Positions 8,084-14,668 of a stretch of 21,482 nt of DNA are shown here, one piece after another. The position numbers were made by a program, and so were the translations under genes. Origin of the DNA: a virus; IMG/VR virus record IMGVR_UViG_3300025012_000307, positions 1-21,482 of that record. One strand, written 5' to 3'. Numbering within the stretch: position 1 is the stretch's first letter; every line of letters begins with the position of its first letter. Under the pieces are notes generated by a model that saw nothing but the letters and a program-made list of their open reading frames with translations, was not told the DNA's origin and ran no database searches.

Positions 8084-8760
8084 TACTTACCCTCCTGATT
8101 GAACCATTTCGGTTCGATAAATGCCTTGATCATCGGCTCATTGAATACCAAGCCAACTTTCTCAATCATATCCCTGGCGTAATCCCAATCCCCTGCACAT
8201 AGCCGGGATGGCCAGAAATCGATAATATCCAATTCGGCCGTATGCATTTCTGCAAATCTTTTTTCGTGCTGATCAATCCAAGTCTGCCAGCCTTCAGCAT
8301 CGCGATACGCCCGCATGAATCGCGTCAATTGACAACTGCGGATAATATCTTTATGGTCACGATGAATGATGATCCATTTTGCCCTGGGGAACGCCATATG
8401 CCACATATACCACATTCCAGCGGCTTTGGTGCATTTACAGAACCACTCACCACTTTTATATCCCTGCGACATCATAAGCCGCTGAACAATATCTCTCCAG
8501 TGATCTGCTTCCGGTTGGGAAACTTCAAAGACCTGGCGATTATTCGGGAGTGGTTTCTGACCCATTGGATCAGCCCCAATCTTTTTCAGGTACGGCTTGA
8601 CAATATCAGTTCGGAGTTTGCAATTCTCAAACATTCCCTTCTGGGCATCAATACTGGGGCCATACATCTCCCCACCAAAAGCCCCGCAAATATTGAGCAT
8701 CCCAGCCGTCATTGATGTTCCAGAACGAGCACAACCAACTACCAGAATCGGATCTTTCAT
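8083..8760 (-). CDS. Sulfotransferase-like protein (PAPS-dependent type)
   Basis: A 225-aa protein. The start is set at ATG 8760, not the upstream in-frame ATG at 8787, because 8760 forms an ATGA overlap with the previous gene, has AAAGGAG 5 bases before it, and begins right at the first beta strand: PILVVGCARSGTSMTAGML. CARSGTS (residues 10-16) matches the 5'-phosphosulfate-binding loop. IIHRDHKDIIRSC (about 131-143) matches the 3'-phosphate-binding motif, with Arg134 and Ser142 eight residues apart as in known sulfotransferases. The family moves sulfate from PAPS to hydroxyl or amine groups, often on sugars. The acceptor is unknown; the adjacent glycosyltransferases make a glycan plausible (inference). 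No PAPS-synthesis genes are present, so the donor would come from the host. Confidence 0.82.
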   Translation of the reverse strand: MKDPILVVGCARSGTSMTAGMLNICGAFGGEMYGPSIDAQKGMFENCKLRTDIVKPYLKKIGADPMGQKPLPNNRQVFEVSQPEADHWRDIVQRLMMSQGYKSGEWFCKCTKAAGMWYMWHMAFPRAKWIIIHRDHKDIIRSCQLTRFMRAYRDAEGWQTWIDQHEKRFAEMHTAELDIIDFWPSRLCAGDWDYARDMIEKVGLVFNEPMIKAFIEPKWFNQEGK

Positions 8761-9404
8761 GCATGCTCCTTTACGATTTCTTGCCAAAGGGTTGGAACTT
8801 CAAACGGCCTGGGTTTACCATGGAAAACAAGAACTTTACAATTCGAAGATATCCCGCCAGAACAATGTCGCTTATATGAGTAAATGCTCTCTGGAAAGGC
8901 ATCTTGTAATATTTTTGGGATAACTCTTTTTTCTCTCAGTTTGGCATTCGTATAATCTTCTTCCCCACGAAGTTGCTTGGAGAATTTCTCATAATCGAAT
9001 TGTTCATACAACCAGGACCAATCGCCATTCCAAGCCATAATCCCTGAGATAGTTCTGACTGGTGGCCGGAAAGATCGAATCATCCAAAAGTCTTTTTCGC
9101 TTGAATCAGTAGCCACTTTAAACAGGTCATCAATATTGCCTCTGATCACAGTATCAATCCCAGTCACAACTGTCGGCCCGATATTTCTGAAGACCTCGGG
9201 AACAGACCACCAACCAGGCCAGTTATTGATCAGGGAGATAGAAGTGACGCCATCAATCTTTTCCTTGGAATCTGTAAAACAAATGAAGTCATAAGGAATC
9301 GTCGTATTTGCTCGTACCTGCGCTGCAAGGAGCCGGACGTGCTCTTCTATATAATCCCCTCCTAACTTCAGTACGCAAGCAAATACAGGCATTGTTGACC
9401 TCAT
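8757..9404 (-). CDS. GT8-like glycosyltransferase, paralogue 2
   Basis: A 215-aa protein. The start is set at ATG 9404 (MRSTMPVFACVLKLGGDY): it overlaps the previous stop in ATGA and has GGAGG 8 bases upstream. The in-frame ATG at 9434 would overlap the upstream gene by 34 bases. A GT-A-like layout is visible: an N-terminal strand, YDFICFTDS, NWPGWWS, VVTGIDTVIRGNIDDLF (the place of the GT8 DxD strand), WNGDWSWLYEQFDYEKFSK, and a late VLVFHGKPRPF resembling the GT8 'H..G..KPW' end motif. It is clearly paralogous to the next gene upstream. The first Asp of DxD appears replaced by Gly (GID). Sugar donor and acceptor are unknown. Confidence 0.72.
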   Translation of the reverse strand: MRSTMPVFACVLKLGGDYIEEHVRLLAAQVRANTTIPYDFICFTDSKEKIDGVTSISLINNWPGWWSVPEVFRNIGPTVVTGIDTVIRGNIDDLFKVATDSSEKDFWMIRSFRPPVRTISGIMAWNGDWSWLYEQFDYEKFSKQLRGEEDYTNAKLREKRVIPKILQDAFPESIYSYKRHCSGGISSNCKVLVFHGKPRPFEVPTLWQEIVKEHA

Positions 9405-10036
9405 TCCACTAACCTCCACAGATTCGTTCTCCAAGGCTTGGGATCTCCATGGAAAATGACGATTCCTGGATCTTTAACAAGCCCTTTCCGAACATGGCGC
9501 TTATAACTACAAATCCCTTCGAAGTATTCTTGAATTGCTGTTAAATCAACCCCTTTAGTCAACAAAGCATTTATCTGGTAATTTTCATCACCACGATGGA
9601 GTTTTGATTCCTTCTCAAAGTCAAACTGATCGTATAGCCAGGACCAATCTCCATTCCAGGCCTGCATTCCATTTATGAACTCTCCCGGATGAAAGAACGA
9701 ATCAAGCAAAAAGAAATCCTCTTCCGGGATATGACAGACCATTTTCAAAAGGTCGTCGATGTTCTTCAGGATCATCGTGTCCAGGCCAATAGCAATTGTC
9801 GGCCCTTGATGTTTCCAAAGCTCAACGCAAGACCACCAACCGGGATAATTCTTTTCAAGTTCGACAGTCTCTATTTCTGGGAGTTCATCGGCCTGATCTG
9901 TATAGCAAACAAAACGATAAGGAATCGTCGCATTGCGATCAATCTGCCTTGCGAGCGCTCTCACATGGCCTGGATAATAATCCCCACCAGAGCGAAGGCA
10001 AACGACTATTGAAGGGATCTGATCAATCATAGCCAT
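9401..10036 (-). CDS. GT8-like glycosyltransferase, paralogue 1
   Basis: A 211-aa protein. Two in-frame starts are close together: ATG 10036 (GGAG five bases before) and ATG 10030 (ATGA overlap with the previous stop); I give the first. The layout matches its tandem paralogue: SIVVCLRSGGDY, YRFVCYTDQ, NYPGWWS, IAIGLDTMILKNIDDLL, WNGDWSWLYDQFDFEKESK, CSYKRH, IVIFHGDPKPW. The 'LDTMIL.NIDDL' strand corresponds to the GT8/glycogenin-type 'DADTLVL.NIDEL' with Gly in place of the first Asp, and HGDPKPW to the C-terminal GT8 motif. A role as a cytoplasmic sugar transferase is inferred from this; similarity was judged by eye. Confidence 0.74.
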   Translation of the reverse strand: MAMIDQIPSIVVCLRSGGDYYPGHVRALARQIDRNATIPYRFVCYTDQADELPEIETVELEKNYPGWWSCVELWKHQGPTIAIGLDTMILKNIDDLLKMVCHIPEEDFFLLDSFFHPGEFINGMQAWNGDWSWLYDQFDFEKESKLHRGDENYQINALLTKGVDLTAIQEYFEGICSYKRHVRKGLVKDPGIVIFHGDPKPWRTNLWRLVE

Positions 10037-10524
10037 TCACTCTCCGGCACCATTCCAATTTTAACTGCCCTGCTTTTCCCGTGAGGTGTTCCCCAAACTT
10101 CACCAGCCGGGATATCTTTCGTTACAAAAGAGTTGGCATGAACGAAGGCATTCTCACCAATATTTACACCAGGAGCAATCACAGCACCAGCCCCAATCCG
10201 AGCACCATTGCCTATAACAGCCCGCTCGATCTTTGGAACTGCCCGACCCTGATTTGCAATATTCTTTTCGTTGGTCATTACCACTCCAGGTCCAAAGAAA
10301 ACATTATCCCCGATAGTGGCTTCTGCAGTAATATGACATTGGGACTGGATTGTCGTATTACTGCCAATCTTGGTATCCCTTTCGATCACTACATTGTGGC
10401 CAATGATCGAGTTCTTGCCGATCTCCACATTATCACGCAGGACAACAAAGTGGAAAACCTTGGCATTAATAGCGATTTTGACCCCTCGATCAATTACAAC
10501 GTATGGGCTGATAAATCCTGACAT
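10027..10524 (-). CDS. Hexapeptide-repeat acyltransferase, WbpD/WlbB-like
   Basis: A 165-aa protein, almost entirely left-handed beta-helix: successive [IV]G-x(4) turns such as VEIGKNSIIGHNVVI, TKIGSNTTIQ, ATIGDNVFFGPGVV, AVIGNGARIGAGAVIAPGV, NIGENAFVHANSFV. GPGVVMTNEKN followed by a loop and the ending FVTKDIPAGEVWGTPHG is typical of UDP-2-acetamido-3-amino-sugar N-acetyltransferases (WbpD/WlbB), which use acetyl-CoA to finish O-antigen sugars. The full-length family is about 190 aa, so this is slightly short. AGAGGT lies 4 bases before the ATG, and the gene overlaps the previous one by 31 bases. The exact acyl acceptor cannot be read from sequence. Confidence 0.85.
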   Translation of the reverse strand: MSGFISPYVVIDRGVKIAINAKVFHFVVLRDNVEIGKNSIIGHNVVIERDTKIGSNTTIQSQCHITAEATIGDNVFFGPGVVMTNEKNIANQGRAVPKIERAVIGNGARIGAGAVIAPGVNIGENAFVHANSFVTKDIPAGEVWGTPHGKSRAVKIGMVPESEWL

Positions 10525-11141
10525 ATGACCTCTAATGGTTTTCGTTCAAATATTTCAAGGGCGCCACCAACTGTCGCGTTTATAATCCTCAAACCAACCT
10601 GCGCTGCATCTCTTTTTATCGCCGGCCAATGCTTCATAAACCTTGGATATGGATCGTGCAATTTCCCTTCTTTTTTATCCCACCGGACTTCATAATCATT
10701 ATGCCAGTGAGACTGTTTGTCCTTTGGGTCATCCGGGTTCTTCATATCGAACCCCAAGAGAACAACACTTGTAGCCCCCAGCCAATAAGCAAAATTAACA
10801 GCAGAGGCACCAGAATTACCATTCCAACCAATATGGGTTCGTCTTTTTGTTTCGAGTCCTGATTGTTTGCTCCTTCCGACATATCGCACCCGCCCTCTTC
10901 TCTGCCCTGGCAAAGTCGCCGAACAAGTAGCAATCAAACCACCATACTCATTGATTGCCGGCAAATTCTCTTCGTACCATCCTTTATCCCCGAACCAGCA
11001 AGCATCAACCCAAGGGCCGAGTTTATATGCCTGATTCACTCCAATTACTCGGTGATTATGGATGAGAGATAAATCTTGTTTTAAAAGACTGGCTCCACCA
11101 CCGATAATGAATACCGTCGAGCCCGGCCAGAGCGCCGGCAT
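10494..11141 (-). CDS. DUF115/GT42-like Rossmann-type protein, probable glycosyltransferase
   Basis: A 215-aa protein from ATG 11141 (MPALWPGSTVFIIGGGASLL). The open frame extends up to 11279, but those 46 codons lie inside the preceding gene, are basic and low in family-like features, and carry no family signal; a GTG at 11159 is a second possible start. Motifs: TVFIIGGGASLLKQDLSL (residues 9-26), RVIGVNQAYKLGPWVDACWF (31-50), GWNGNSGASAVNFAYWLGA (105-123) and VVLLGFDM. This arrangement (G.GpSL, N.ay...pwvD, GnSga.A...a..lGa..i.LlGfDm) matches the DUF115/MptE-like group and the sialyltransferase family GT42. Relatives recur in phage virion modules, sometimes called norphogenetic protein. Reaction not determined. 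Confidence 0.68.
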   Translation of the reverse strand: MPALWPGSTVFIIGGGASLLKQDLSLIHNHRVIGVNQAYKLGPWVDACWFGDKGWYEENLPAINEYGGLIATCSATLPGQRRGRVRYVGRSKQSGLETKRRTHIGWNGNSGASAVNFAYWLGATSVVLLGFDMKNPDDPKDKQSHWHNDYEVRWDKKEGKLHDPYPRFMKHWPAIKRDAAQVGLRIINATVGGALEIFERKPLEVICQDLSAHTL

Positions 11142-11151
11142 TTCCCAAAAA

Positions 11152-11631
11152 TCAGCCACGTGCTTCGAGTATTGCTTCCCGGAGATGATCTTCAGTTTCG
11201 TATTCTTCCATGATCTCGATTCCTTCCTCTTCCATGAGACTGATAAGGGCATCCCAATCGAGTGCGCCAAGATCGACAATTTCAGTCTTGGGGATCTCCA
11301 TCATTTTTCCCATGATTTTTTCCGCCTCGCCTTTTTTCATTGGGGTATCATTCAGGGGTTTATCGGGATTATCTGGATTGATAATATTGTACATTCCCCG
11401 CTGCACTCTGACCAGATGGAGTTCGTTCGGTGGAGCAATTGGCTCTTTAATCTTTACCGGTTCGGGAATCGATTTAACCGCCGTCAGACAATCATAATCC
11501 GCCTCGAATGAACCAAGGAATCCCTCCGGCACTTCGACTACATCGCCAGGCACTACCGAATATCTTTTCCCCTCATACTTAAAGGAATGCCGACCTGTTT
11601 TTGCTTTCTTTCTGTATTTACAAAGGTTCAT
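11152..11631 (-). CDS. Hypothetical head-module protein with HeH/LEM-like C-terminus
   Basis: A 159-aa protein with AAGGAGGA 4 bases before the ATG. The N-terminus (residues 15-45) looks like a small beta domain (KYEGKRYSVVPGDVVEVPEG), common in small phage head proteins. The acidic C-terminal 40 residues (DWDALISLMEEEGIEI, then TEDHLREAILEARG) resemble the HeH/LEM helix-extended-loop-helix motif found in some DNA-packaging and head-associated phage proteins such as lambda FI; this is a weak, by-eye match. It lies between the major capsid gene (with a hairpin between) and the sugar cassette, ending 10 bases before the next chosen start. Function unknown. Confidence 0.7.
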   Translation of the reverse strand: MNLCKYRKKAKTGRHSFKYEGKRYSVVPGDVVEVPEGFLGSFEADYDCLTAVKSIPEPVKIKEPIAPPNELHLVRVQRGMYNIINPDNPDKPLNDTPMKKGEAEKIMGKMMEIPKTEIVDLGALDWDALISLMEEEGIEIMEEYETEDHLREAILEARG

Positions 11632-11662
11632 GGAATCCTCCTTGCTGGTTATTTGGATGAAA

Positions 11663-11691
11663 TAGAATGGTGGATTGCGCCCACCATTCTA
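11663..11691 (-). terminator. Strong hairpin after the major capsid gene
   Basis: A perfect 11-bp stem (TAGAATGGTGG paired with CCACCATTCTA) with a 7-base loop lies 30 bases after the capsid stop codon and 31 bases before the next start codon. On the minus strand it is followed by ATTTCATCC, not a continuous T run, so it is at best a leaky terminator. A role in mRNA end protection or RNase processing that lifts capsid expression over the downstream genes is equally likely. Confidence 0.65.
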
Positions 11692-11721
11692 ATATCATTT
11701 TGCCTTCTTTGTGGGCGCGGA

Positions 11722-12795
11722 TTAAGCCTTCAGGATCGTTACGCCACAATTACCATTCTGATCGGCCCGAATCTGTGGCACCATGATCGTCATGACCTTG
11801 TAATTCGTGGTCATCCCACCACCCTCAGTCCACTCAACAGTGGTAAGGGGAAGGCCTTCAACCATCCGAACAACATCAGAAGTCATCTGGACCAGGATTA
11901 CGTTATCAGCGGTCAGTTTATCGACGACTTTAACCTCGGTAATGCCGGCAATTTCCAGGATACGCTGACGAATGGTCTTGTCGGACTCGGCCTTGTAATC
12001 ATCATCGAGAACGGTTTCGTACGAAGTCGGCACATAAAGAACCCAGGGGCCGTAGAAATGGGAGTCGATGGAGGCCTGTTTCATTTCCCGAACATCATCA
12101 AGAATCTGCTCACCAGTCTTGCCGGAGGCGTCCCAATTTGCCGTCAAGGTGACGTCGTTGGCCTGGGGGTGATCTAAGTACCCGTAAATCGTTCCACCGC
12201 CGTAAGCATAGGAAGAAACGCCAGCAAACAGCATCTCCTCGATCTTCTCTGCCACGACCCTAGCAGCCATGGTAGCGGTCGTGGTATCCAGCGGGGTACT
12301 GCCATTCCTGGAGGCCGTCAGGGTCCGGATATTATATTGGAAGTCCTTATGGACGATAGGCAGCGGCAAATACTTCAGGGTCGTTTCGGGCCGGTCGCGC
12401 TTGCTTGGAGTGACCGCATCCATGGTCAGTTCGGCGGCGGTCAGTTCAGAGATATCCTCATACTCAAGAACGGTTTTCCCAAGGCCATTACCAATCCTAT
12501 ACACCAGATTCCGGGAATACAGATCCGCTACACCAACAAGACGTTCCTGAGCGGCAAACATAACCGCCTGATCCAGTTCCTTCCATTCATCTTTCCGGAG
12601 AGTGGCGGCGTTAACCCGGACTACCTGCGGCTGACCGCTATTATAGACAACGGCATAAGCGTTGCCGTCCTCCCCGATCCAGGGTTTGAGCAGACCAACC
12701 GACATCCCGCCGGCCATCAATTTCTGTGCTACGGGACCAGACCCGGCACCATTCTGGATAAATTCAATCCCAGCATTCGCATACATTTTATTCAT
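11722..12795 (-). CDS. Major capsid protein, encapsulin/linocin-like HK97 fold
   Basis: A 357-aa protein with AGGAGGA 4 bases before the ATG. The sequence matches the linocin M18/encapsulin-like branch of HK97-fold capsid proteins: EWKELDQAVMFAAQERLVG, LEYEDISELTAAELTMD, LPLPIVHKDFQYNIRTL, AARVVAEKIEEMLFAG, IYGYLDHPQANDVTL, and a C-terminal domain with VVDKLTADNVILVQM and PQIRADQNGNCGVTIL. The length fits a phage capsid protein without a fused N-terminal scaffold; the separate protease/scaffold gene two genes upstream agrees. It forms the icosahedral shell. Assigned by motif pattern and by position after protease and decoration genes. Confidence 0.9.
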   Translation of the reverse strand: MNKMYANAGIEFIQNGAGSGPVAQKLMAGGMSVGLLKPWIGEDGNAYAVVYNSGQPQVVRVNAATLRKDEWKELDQAVMFAAQERLVGVADLYSRNLVYRIGNGLGKTVLEYEDISELTAAELTMDAVTPSKRDRPETTLKYLPLPIVHKDFQYNIRTLTASRNGSTPLDTTTATMAARVVAEKIEEMLFAGVSSYAYGGGTIYGYLDHPQANDVTLTANWDASGKTGEQILDDVREMKQASIDSHFYGPWVLYVPTSYETVLDDDYKAESDKTIRQRILEIAGITEVKVVDKLTADNVILVQMTSDVVRMVEGLPLTTVEWTEGGGMTTNYKVMTIMVPQIRADQNGNCGVTILKA

Positions 12796-12832
12796 TGCTT
12801 CCTCCTACGATTTTTATCTCAAAAACTTTTAT

Positions 12833-12849
12833 GCTACCAACCAGGCAGC
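12833..12849 (-). terminator. Short hairpin between decoration and major capsid genes
   Basis: On the minus strand GCTGCC-TGGTT-GGTAGC can form a 6-bp stem with one G-T pair, followed seven bases later by a run of five T. The T run is too far away for a textbook intrinsic terminator. It may be a processing hairpin in the capsid mRNA leader, or chance. Confidence 0.25.
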
Positions 12850-12855
12850 GAAATA

Positions 12856-13347
12856 TTACGCGATTTCTACCGGGCAGCGGCCGGACGGATCGGCAGCGCT
12901 GGAACCAGACATATCAACAGCGGCCATTGCGTAGCCAACAATACAGTTATCGGCAATCGGGGTGGTATCGGCACTGGAATCATCCCATACCGATTCGGTC
13001 GGGGCTGTATATTTGGTCAAGGTGCCATCGCCAGCAGACTGCAGAGGATCGCCGATAGCGATATTCTGGCCATTGGCAATAATGGCATTGACCTCAGCGC
13101 CGCGCTCCATGATCTCATACTGTACGCGAGTATTGGCGGTGTAAGCGTCGGAAATCGTCTTGCCCTGCATATCATCTTCAATAGCAAAAGCCTTCTGTGC
13201 ATGTCCACCAGCCGTAGCATGAACTCGCAGTTTACCAGTGGTCATAACTTCAACCAGATGACCCGGAGTGATAGCGGCGTTTGCCACTCGCTCTTTCCGG
13301 ATTCCTTCACCGATCAGGATGATCGTTTTTGCATTTGTAGCGGCCAT
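12856..13347 (-). CDS. Capsid decoration / cement protein
   Basis: A 163-aa protein with GGAGGG 5 bases before the ATG. It starts MAATNAKTIILIGEGIRKER and continues with ITPGHLVEVMTTGKLRVHAT, KAFAIEDDMQGKTISDAY and a C-terminal DNCIVGYAMAAVD. This beta-barrel pattern (a 'G.aI.pG.lv' strand, an 'A.a.e....g..i...y..g' strand and an 'a..vGya..avd' end) is that of phage head-decoration/cement proteins lying just upstream of the major capsid gene. It is expected to bind the expanded capsid surface and stabilise it. Confidence 0.78.
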   Translation of the reverse strand: MAATNAKTIILIGEGIRKERVANAAITPGHLVEVMTTGKLRVHATAGGHAQKAFAIEDDMQGKTISDAYTANTRVQYEIMERGAEVNAIIANGQNIAIGDPLQSAGDGTLTKYTAPTESVWDDSSADTTPIADNCIVGYAMAAVDMSGSSAADPSGRCPVEIA

Positions 13348-13403
13348 TTTAGCCCTCCATTATATTTTTGTTATTCGATTACTGCATCAATTTCAATTAC
13401 TGC

Positions 13404-13979
13404 TTACTTCTTGCCGAGATTCTCCGAAAGAGTCACTGGGATATACGCTTCTTCGACATGGCCGGTATTGACAACCTGACCTGCAGGAGCCTGGCCGGAA
13501 TAATTCGGGGCAGGAGCCGGGAGGAGATTGGAAATGGATTCGAGCATACCCATATCCATGCCTTTGAGCTGATCCTCATTGAAGGTGTTCCTCTCATTGG
13601 CCGTGATCTTGGCGATCAGGGAGGCCCGTTTGGTATCCAGTTCTTTCATGCCGGCGTTGACCACGGAACGGATCTCGGTGGGGACAGTTTCCAGCCAGCC
13701 AGCCAGGGTGGTCGGTACTGCTTTGGTGTTGTCGATGACTTTTTCCACGATCTTTTCAACCTCCTTGATAATTTCTTTCGGTTCGGCATTGGCCAGTACC
13801 TTACTGAACTGGACTTCGTTCAGGCCGGTCAACCATTCACGGTCTTCCTCAGTAAAGGCGTTATCCTGATTTTCGATCATTTGATTGACCGTCATTTCTT
13901 TACATTTTGCCTTGTCAGCGGGTGTTACCGCCTTCTCAGCGCACTTTGCCTTATTGGCGGGAGTTGCTGTCTTTGCCAT
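13404..13979 (-). CDS. Nested scaffold protein from an internal in-frame start (proposed)
   Basis: In frame with the protease gene, GGAGG (13989-13985) stands five bases before an ATG at 13979. Translation from here gives a 191-aa protein (MAKTATPANKAKC...) that is exactly the scaffold-like, coiled-coil-rich half without the protease. This is the arrangement of lambda C/Nu3 and similar protease genes with a nested scaffold. The ribosome-binding site is as good as that of the main start. No direct evidence of expression. Confidence 0.5.
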   Translation of the reverse strand: MAKTATPANKAKCAEKAVTPADKAKCKEMTVNQMIENQDNAFTEEDREWLTGLNEVQFSKVLANAEPKEIIKEVEKIVEKVIDNTKAVPTTLAGWLETVPTEIRSVVNAGMKELDTKRASLIAKITANERNTFNEDQLKGMDMGMLESISNLLPAPAPNYSGQAPAGQVVNTGHVEEAYIPVTLSENLGKK

Positions 13980-14657
13980 AGTTTCCTCCATAGCATTGAT
14001 TTTGTCGGCGGTATCGCCATCGTTAAACTTCGCTGTAATACTGGTTACATCAATAATATTTTTCTCGTTCGCCCGCAACCCGCAACCATCATCCCAAGAG
14101 CAGGCCCCGGTTGAATTAGGGAGCAAGGCCAAATGATCCGGGATCATATCGACTATACTAGCGCTGTACTGCTCGGAATTCCATTGACCGGCCTGACCGT
14201 CATCCATGGCCAAAAGGCCAGTAGACACCTCAAGTTTGCCGCCATTCTCGATGAATGAAAACAGGCTTGGGGACTTCTGGCCAACCAGTGCCGTATTGAG
14301 AAAGAGTTCAGCCTTGAGTTTCCCTCCCTCAAAAACCACATTGGCCACATACCCAACCTGCCATTCCTGCCGGATAGTTCCGTCGTGATTACAGAGGACG
14401 TGGGTACCATCAGAAAGAATAGGATGACCAACTGTAACCGGCATATTGTTCCAGTGTGGGGCCGATGCTTCCAAAACTTGGGGTGGATAATAAACCGGAT
14501 CAGTACCAACTCCATGGTGGACCCCTTCAGCCAACATCACAACCGGGTAAACTTGGTATTCAACACCACCAATTCTCCGCCGCTGCAGGACTTTCAGGCT
14601 CGGTCCTTTCTCAATTGCCTGAGCAACCATTAATTGCATTTCTTTCAAAACTTTCAT
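13404..14657 (-). CDS. DUF2213 prohead protease-scaffold protein
   Basis: A 417-aa protein. The start is set at ATG 14657 (MKVLKEMQLMV), with AGAGGA 5 bases upstream, placing it after the MuF stop; an earlier in-frame start at 14708 would overlap the MuF gene. Residues 1 to about 200 hold the DUF2213/S78-like protease region: NMPVTVGHP (His near 78), KLEVSTGLLA (Ser near 145) and PDHLALLPNSTGACSWDDGCG (His near 175). A charged, helix-prone C-terminal half (EPKEIIKEVEKIVEKVIDN) fits scaffold. A short internal duplication, TPANKAKCAEK then TPADKAKCKE, links the two halves. It processes the prohead; catalytic residues are assigned by pattern, not experiment. Confidence 0.85.
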   Translation of the reverse strand: MKVLKEMQLMVAQAIEKGPSLKVLQRRRIGGVEYQVYPVVMLAEGVHHGVGTDPVYYPPQVLEASAPHWNNMPVTVGHPILSDGTHVLCNHDGTIRQEWQVGYVANVVFEGGKLKAELFLNTALVGQKSPSLFSFIENGGKLEVSTGLLAMDDGQAGQWNSEQYSASIVDMIPDHLALLPNSTGACSWDDGCGLRANEKNIIDVTSITAKFNDGDTADKINAMEETMAKTATPANKAKCAEKAVTPADKAKCKEMTVNQMIENQDNAFTEEDREWLTGLNEVQFSKVLANAEPKEIIKEVEKIVEKVIDNTKAVPTTLAGWLETVPTEIRSVVNAGMKELDTKRASLIAKITANERNTFNEDQLKGMDMGMLESISNLLPAPAPNYSGQAPAGQVVNTGHVEEAYIPVTLSENLGKK

Positions 14658-14668
14658 TTCGGTCCTCT

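Noticed and set aside
8083-8787. Sulfotransferase start at 8787
   Set aside because: The ten extra residues lie within the upstream gene; ATG 8760 has AAAGGAG, an ATGA overlap and begins at the first strand of the fold.
13359-13364. TATAAT on the minus strand just before the decoration gene
   Set aside because: The best upstream -35-like hexamer (TTGATG) is 20 bases away, too far. The sequence is mostly A/T near a ribosome-binding site; not enough for a promoter call.
12337-13479. A 380-codon plus-strand open frame across the capsid and decoration genes
   Set aside because: It runs antisense to two well-supported genes and across their intergenic space, has no family-like motifs and no good ribosome-binding site. 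It is a by-product of codon bias on the coding strand.
13368-14114. Plus-strand 248-codon open frame opposite the protease gene
   Set aside because: Antisense shadow of the DUF2213 gene; no recognisable domain, while the minus strand carries clear motifs and a ribosome-binding site.
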